NCBI RefSeq assembly: GCF_000715075.1
Contig: NC_134081.1
Location: 69,494,153-69,558,152 of the forward strand
Origin: Nicotiana tabacum
Taxonomy: Eukaryota > Streptophyta > Magnoliopsida > Solanales > Solanaceae
DNA length: 64,000 nucleotides
Direction of reading: 5' to 3'
Part shown: positions 58,533 to 64,000 of the stretch, in pieces
Layout of the letters: each line of letters starts with the position of its first letter
Position numbering within the stretch: the stretch's first letter is position 1
Notes under the pieces: model-generated
Seen by the model: the letters and a program-made list of their open reading frames with translations, nothing else
The model's database searches: none
What the model was told of the DNA's origin: nothing
Position numbers and translations under genes: made by a program

Positions 58533-61296
58533 ATGGCTAAAACTTTCAAATTTGTTCCCCAAAAAGTCGCTTCTTCTTCTTCTCAACTAACCGTTGAAAT
58601 CGATGAGACTATTCCCGATGTAGTCGTCCTCGAGAGGTCCGCTCCTGACATGGCTACCGATGAATTGGCTGTCGTGCCTCCCTTGAAAATGTTAGTTCCC
58701 GGGGGTTGTTCGGTTGTCGATGACTTTAAGTTTGAGAAGCCCTCGTCGGTGCAGGGCCGGTGTGAGGGAGTATCAAGATATATATGCTCCATAACCGAAG
58801 ACGTCCTCCCCGCGGTCCGAGAGGACTGCAACTAGGCGGGTAAGGACATAGTAGTCCACGGGCATGCAGACGCCATCACTACCCGCGTGGAGGGTTATCT
58901 AAGTATTTATACTTCTCACTTCACCTTGGGCCCGGTGAACCCGGTTATCTTGGATTTCTATAAGAGGTATAAAGTATGCCTCGGTCAAATCCACCCGTCA
59001 CTGTAGAGGATCGTGATCCTCCTTCGTTATTTTGTGAACAAGATCGAGTCCCGTCGGTTCACTATCGATCACCTTCTCTATCTATACAGTCCCCGAATCT
59101 TTCGAGGGGGGACTAATAAAGCTCACACGTCGGGCCAGCAAAGCCCCATTCTTGAGCATCGATGAGGACCGGGGCTGGTAGGGACGTTTCGTTCGGGTGA
59201 AGACCGAAGACTTGGTTCCTCACAAACTTATGTCATTCCCCGAGAAGTGGAACGTATCTCGTAAGTATAGTTTCCCCTTGAACATCATTTTACCTTCATC
59301 TCCTCTTTTCTTACTGGTATTTGTGGTGATGCATCTGTCGCTCGAGTCCCAAACGTGATCCCTCGGCTCAAGGAGTGGATCGAGGGCATTTGTTCACAAA
59401 TGCTTTATTTCGAGCGCTCATGGAGCAAACTCTTGAGGGGCCGCTGGGAGGCCCGTTCTCACGGTAAGACCCTTCCTCGAATAGGTAACATCTGGCTCTC
59501 CCATTCGCATCGCACTTACCCTCTTTCCTTCATTTTTCCCTTTGCAGGTTTGCCTAAAACCATCAAGCTTAGGCCTGCAGTAGGGGATGAAGATTTGTCC
59601 GTTGACCCCTCCGCTTCGGGGCAACTCGGGGTTACAGCAGGAGAAAAGAAGAAAAGGAAGGCTCCGGGATCCCCGGGCTCATAGAAGAAGAAACCAAAGA
59701 GAAGGTTAGCCCGTAAGCCAAAGAAAAGTTCTAGCTCTCGAGCACCCGACTCGGATTCGCTTTTTCAACTCAGAGATGAGCCCGAGGAAGACAACCTTTT
59801 TGTGGCTCATAGGCCGACATCCCCTGAGGAGAGGGCAACTGTTGAAGAGGAGATCCACGAGGACGATATCTCTCAGACCAGGGAGATCGATGAGAAGACC
59901 AGGACTGAGACTTTCCGGGACATCGGCCACGCCCTGAAGGAGGCACCCGGTGTAATAGATATTTCAGGGTCGCCTTCTTATTCCGAGTCCATACTCTAGG
60001 AGGCCCGAGCGCGGAAAGATAGTTCTAACAAAGGGGCTCATGGCATGGACGATCCCCTTCATTCCTTTTTCGACGGTGTGAACTCATCTGTCTTGGAGGA
60101 ATTTTCTGGGCTGGGTAACCTGGAAGTGCCGAGTAAAGATCCGTCTTCAGAGGTCAGTGGGTTGAACTCGAGCCCAAAGTTAATCAACCAGTTCTCCGCC
60201 CCAAGTATGGATCCTGACCGTAAGAGGTCGATAATCATCACTGTCCTAGAGGATACCCATGTTCTTTCTGCTCCCATGGCAGTAGTGAGCTACCTCCGGT
60301 TCCTGGTAACAGAAGAAGACCAGGCGAAAATGAATGATATGGATGTGTCGTGCTTGTTCAACGAAGTGCAGCAGGCGCTAAATCGGGTAAGGCACCACTA
60401 CACTCTTTCATCCTTCAACTTAGTTCTTGATATTTTTCATGTCTTCTTTCCCTTATCTTTTCATAGGCTTCGGTACTCCATCATGAGAGCTTTCTTCGGT
60501 ATCGGGCTGAGGTTAACCAGCTCGAGACTGAGGCCAGGGAGCTCGCCAAGAAGAGAGACATGTATAAGCTTCTCAGCGAGCAACACGAAGGTATCGTCAA
60601 GAGTCTCTGGGCCGAGTTTGATGTGGCTCAGAAGGAGCATGCCGACTTGGTAGAACAGGTAAAAGTTTTCGAAGTTAGCAATGACGACTTAGCCATGGCG
60701 ACTAATGACCAAACCTCACAGGTTCAGCAGAAGATTGACAGGATCGACCAACTCTGGGATGAAATGAATGAGGTCCACGCCATGATCAATGTCTGGAAGG
60801 GAAAAATGGACCGACTGGCTTCGGAGAAGGAGACCGTCCGGGAGCGGAGGTTCAACTCCGAGTCGCGAAAGATAAAGCCGATGCATGGGCTCAACAAAAT
60901 GAGGACCTCCAAGCTCAACTAGGCTCGACCATTGCTGAACGGGATATCCTTGGCAAGGAGCTCGAAATCACGAGGTCCGAGTTGGAAACAACCAGGGTTG
61001 ATGCTGAAGATATGGTGGCCCAGTGTAGGGCTGATGTTGAGGCAGTCGAGGCTTACCTGAAAGTCACTGTTGAGTACGTGAAGTCGTTATCTCGAAGGGA
61101 GACCCTCGAAGAGATCCATGCTCGAGGTTTAGACCTGTCGATCGAGATCAAAGAGGCAAAAAGGCTCGAGGTTGAGGCCAAGAAGCTTGCTGAACCCGAG
61201 GTTGAATAAGGCTCTAAGGGATCTGACGAACCCGAAGATGGAGGAGACCCCGACAGCTTTGGTGACGAGGCAGGTTTTGGTGGAGATCAGGCGTAG
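58533..61296 (+). pseudogene. Tat-element additional ORF (gypsy-type transposon protein family), antisense, spliced
   Basis: ATG at 58533 (ataacaATGGCT). Exon 1 carries a conserved block (RYICSITEDVLPAVREDCN, then HFTLGPVNPVILDFYKRYK and GQIHPSL-RIVILLRYFVNKIE) like the plant family called putative gypsy-type transposon protein. GT-AG introns are seen at 59464-59547 and 60387-60466, and a donor gtaagt at 59261 opens another whose acceptor is unclear. Later exons hold KKKRKAPGS (nuclear-signal-like) and a long coiled coil (60560-61200). The tail is acidic Gly/Asp-rich (DEPEDGGDPDSFGDEAG), ending TAG at 61294. In-frame stops (after DCN, HPSL, PGS, SESIL, SKLN and EVE) make it dead. Role unknown. 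Confidence 0.72.
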
Positions 61297-62358
61297 GTGC
61301 CTTAGGGATTTTTGTCTTTGGTTTTGCATTTTGTATATTTATTTTGTTGAGGCCTTTTTCATTGGCCTTTGTAAAGACATTCTGAATGTATATATAAGGT
61401 TTTTTCCCTTTTGGCAATTTTCAAGTCTATTACCTTTAGCATTCTTTTTACAATTGCAAAGGTTTCAAATGCCTTAGCACGGAATAAAACGTAGTAATAA
61501 GTTGTTTTTCGGAGGTCCGAACAAGACTTGTTGTCGATGCAAGTTTTGTTTAAACTTGTGGGGCCTCGGAATGACTAGAAGCCTTCCCCAAAATACTTAT
61601 TCAAATGTTTTTAGACTATAATATTGCCGAGGATAACCTTTGAACCAGTTTGAAATTTTGAAGGCCTTATGTTTTGATTAGGGGCTTCGGACGTCTCCGA
61701 GCTGCTTTTAGGGTGGTCGTAGCCTTTTAGGTTTGGGCACTGCCTAATAGGTCTTGTGCCTCCGAGTTTCGATAATCCGAGCCGTCAAAACTTATCAAGG
61801 ACGGCAGTCCCCGAGTGGGGGTAGCCCTTTGGGCTCGGATAGGGGTGGCCCTTGGGCTCGATAATTCTCGGGCAGTAGTAGCCCTTAGGCTCGATACTTT
61901 TAAGAAGCAAAAAATGTTTGTTAGCAAGGTAGAGACTCTCTTTCATTTCTGTGCATAATGTACAAGATTGTATAAAAGCTCGTATTGTGACCGGTATGAC
62001 CTACGCGGGGACTGTTCATTTGACAATTTGGCCCTTACAATGAAACCTAACTACCGAGCCTAGATTGATCGAGCACAGAGTTTCCTTCCTTGCTAAAAAT
62101 CATGACCCGAGGGTGACGGCCCCCATTATTCGAGGTCGATTGTTGAGAGGGATCGAATACTATTGATGTGACCATTAACTCCGATTCAAAACCGGTCTTC
62201 GATTCTAAGTTAGCACGATCCATTGTTACCTCGTTAAAAACCTTACCGGAAAACCTATTTGGGACAAAACAGGTTCAAGGGAAAAAAGTGTAACGTACAC
62301 TTTCAGGCCTAATAACTAAATCATCCTTTGGTTGTTGCCTGTAAGTTTAGTCCAATTC

Positions 62359-62360
<2 letters not shown>
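61297..62360. other. Non-coding spacer of the Tat element with short GC-rich repeats
   Basis: Lies between the antisense ORF and pol. It contains three imperfect copies of gtagcccttnggctcg-at at about 61820-61895 and a conserved-looking block near 62220-62300 (ctcgttaaaaacctta, ttgggacaaaaca-gttcaaggg). No gene seen; small open frames are without motif. Confidence 0.5.

Positions 62361-62361
<1 letters not shown>

Positions 62362-62434
<73 letters not shown>
62362..62434. repeat. (AT)n microsatellite, about 73 bp
   Basis: An uninterrupted AT dinucleotide run directly downstream of the pol stop of the Tat element. It can fold back on itself and is likely length-variable. Confidence 0.97.
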
Positions 62435-62442
<8 letters not shown>

Positions 62443-62457
62443 GAATGGGGTCGTACC

Positions 62458-64000
62458 TTAGCAGTAGTATTGTTTTAAGTGGTTCATGTTCCAGTTGTTC
62501 GGTAGCTGCTCATCGTTCCCTGCTTTGAGTTTATACGAACCTTTACTGGTAATCTCGATAATTAGATATGGACCTTCCCAATTCGGTCTTAGCTTCCCTT
62601 CGTTCGGGTTCCAGGTGTTTAATGTCACCTTTCTTAACACCAAGTCCCCGATATTGAAGTGTCGGAGGTTAGCTCTCCAGTTGTAATACCTTTCGATCCG
62701 CTGTTTTTGGGCGGCCAACCGGACGAGGGCGGCCTCGCGCCTCCCATCCAATAGTTTTAGGCTCGTGCTTATGGCCCTACCATTCGACTCTTCGGTCACA
62801 TATCAGAACCTGAAACTCGGTTCTCCTACCTCGACCGGTATTAGTGCTTCGGCACCGTAGACCAACAAAAATGGGGTGGCCCCGGTACTAGACTTTGAGG
62901 TCGTACGGTATCCCACAGGACTTCAAGCAAAATTTCCTTCCATTTTCCTTTGGCATCGGTCAACCTTTTCTTAAGGTTTTGGAGTATGGTCTTGTTTGTA
63001 GACTCCTCCTGCCCGTTCCCACTAGTGTTATAGGGTGTTGACAAGATTCTTTTTATCTTATGGTCCTCAAAAAATTTGCTTACCTTGTTGCCGATAAACT
63101 GCTTCCTGTTGTCACATACGATCTCGGCCGGTATCTCGAACCGACATATTATGTAGTCCCAAATAAAATCAATAACTTATTTTTCTTTGGCTTTCTCAAA
63201 TGCCTAAGCTTCAATCCATTTAGAAAAATAGTCAGTCATAAATAATATAAATCGAGCCTCACCAGGTGCCCAGGGCAGGGGACCGACGATGTCCATTTCC
63301 CATTTCATGAATGGCCAAGGTGACAAGACTGAATGTAGTAGCTCCCCGAGCTGATAGATCATTGGTGCGTGCCTCTAACAACCGTCTCATTTTCACATGA
63401 ACTCCTTCGCATCTTGTTCCATGTCGATCCAGTAATAGTCGACTCTGATTATTTTATGAACTCAACGATTCGTCCCTCGAATGGTTCCCGCAGGTACCTT
63501 CACAAACTTTCCTCAAAACATATTTGGTGTCTCCCGGCCCTAGACATATGGCGAGTGGGCCATCGAATGTTTTTCTAAACATGTTGTTATCTTCGGACAT
63601 GTTGAACATGGCCGCCTTCGTGCGCAGAGCTCTCGATTCTTTAGGATCCAAGGGCAGCTTCCCGGTCTTCAGGTAATCTATATACTTGTTTCTCCAATCC
63701 TAGGTTAAGCTTGTCGAGTTTAACTCAACATGGCCTTCTTCCACTACCGATTTAATGAGTTGTACGACCGTTACCGAGCTGAATTCATCATTATTAACTA
63801 ACGACCCCAAGTTAGCCAGAACATCGGCTTTGCTATTTTGATCCGGGGGCACATGTTGTAGGGTCCATTCCTTGAATCGATGTAGCGTTACCTGTAGTTT
63901 ATCCAAGTATCTTCGCATTCATTCCTCTTTTACTTCGAATGTCCCATTGACTTAATTCACCACAATGAGGGAATTGTATTTAGCTTCGATCACTTCAGCC
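62458..64000 (-). pseudogene. Tat-type pol fragment: RNase H end and integrase
   Basis: On the minus strand, the RNase H end is at 63918-63700 (LDKLQVTLHRFKEWTLQHVP, then QNSKADVLANLGS). The integrase zinc-binding region is at 63651-63400. The catalytic-core end is at 63044-62841 (NTSGNGQEESTNKTILQNLKK, with the last catalytic E in GQEES). The C-terminal domain is at 62799-62461 (RYYNWRANLRHFNIGDLVL and NPNEGKLRPNWEGPYLI), ending at the stop 62460-62458. The NPNEGKL...NWEGPY signature separates it from the chromoviruses A-C. Frameshifts near 62900 and 63300 and several stops make it inactive. Confidence 0.85.

Larger units (their letters stand above)
57601..64000 (-). mobile_element. Tat-type Ty3/gypsy element with antisense ORF, cut by window edge
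   Basis: Pol runs on the minus strand from beyond 64000 to 62458. Downstream of pol, in the opposite sense, lies the spliced ORF at 58533-61296. An additional antisense ORF between pol and the 3' LTR is known for some Tat-lineage elements. The 5' LTR, gag, protease and RT are outside the window. The left limit given is approximate. Confidence 0.72.

Noticed and set aside
58533..61296. Antisense ORF as an intact host gene
   Set aside because: Several in-frame stops, retroelement-type domain and position next to Tat pol point to a transposon ORF relic.
62362..62434. (AT)n run as a replication origin or terminator
   Set aside because: A plain dinucleotide microsatellite explains it.

Overview
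This is plant nuclear DNA built almost entirely from transposable elements. I see no intact host protein-coding gene, rRNA or tRNA. Several signs suggest a solanaceous dicot such as Nicotiana: long-LTR Ty3/gypsy chromoviruses of the Del/Tekay type primed by initiator-Met tRNA, a Tat-type gypsy element carrying an antisense intron-containing ORF, and a SINE tail of the tobacco TS type. The genus is an inference. No intact CDS was found, so coding features are entered as pseudogenes.

Layout, left to right. (1) 1-7610: chromovirus A on the minus strand. Its 3' LTR runs off the left edge, gag-pol is decayed and lacks the zinc-knuckle/protease block, and its 5' LTR is 3.0 kb. (2) 7611-12155: old unique-looking DNA with a degenerate ~185 bp tandem repeat and a broken plant-mobile-domain gene on the minus strand. 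(3) 12156-16248: solo LTR S1 (minus), split by a smaller solo-LTR-like insertion. (4) 16252-16670: a 54 bp minisatellite. (5) 17081-33385: chromovirus B (plus), TSD taaag/taaat. A CACTA transposon with a cat/cat TSD lies in its RNase H region, and solo LTR S2 with a perfect catga TSD lies in its 3' LTR. (6) 33386-37370: promoter-like LTR-type sequence, a hAT-like element with an 8 bp TSD, and AT-rich spacer. (7) 37370-45135: chromovirus C (plus), the best preserved gag-pol, missing its 5' LTR. (8) 46779-56856: element D, with two 3.2 kb LTRs, a perfect ttatt TSD, an intact PBS and a polypurine tract, but a 3.7 kb interior with no recognisable gag or pol, which makes it a LARD-type non-autonomous element. 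(9) 57600-64000: a Tat-type element. Its pol runs on the minus strand (62458 to beyond 64000), and a spliced, coiled-coil ORF runs on the opposite strand (58533-61296) with its own TATA box.

How the parts fit: A, B, C and D share the initiator-Met PBS (seen in A, B and D), the LTR termini (TGTAACGACCC at the start, GGGTCGTGACA at the end) and a perfect 16-18 bp hairpin just before the polypurine tract. D therefore looks like a parasite of the A/B/C-type machinery. All the chromoviral LTRs also carry two kinds of repeat block: a CpG-rich palindromic word array and a short-unit tandem array. The words differ between subfamilies but the layout is shared.
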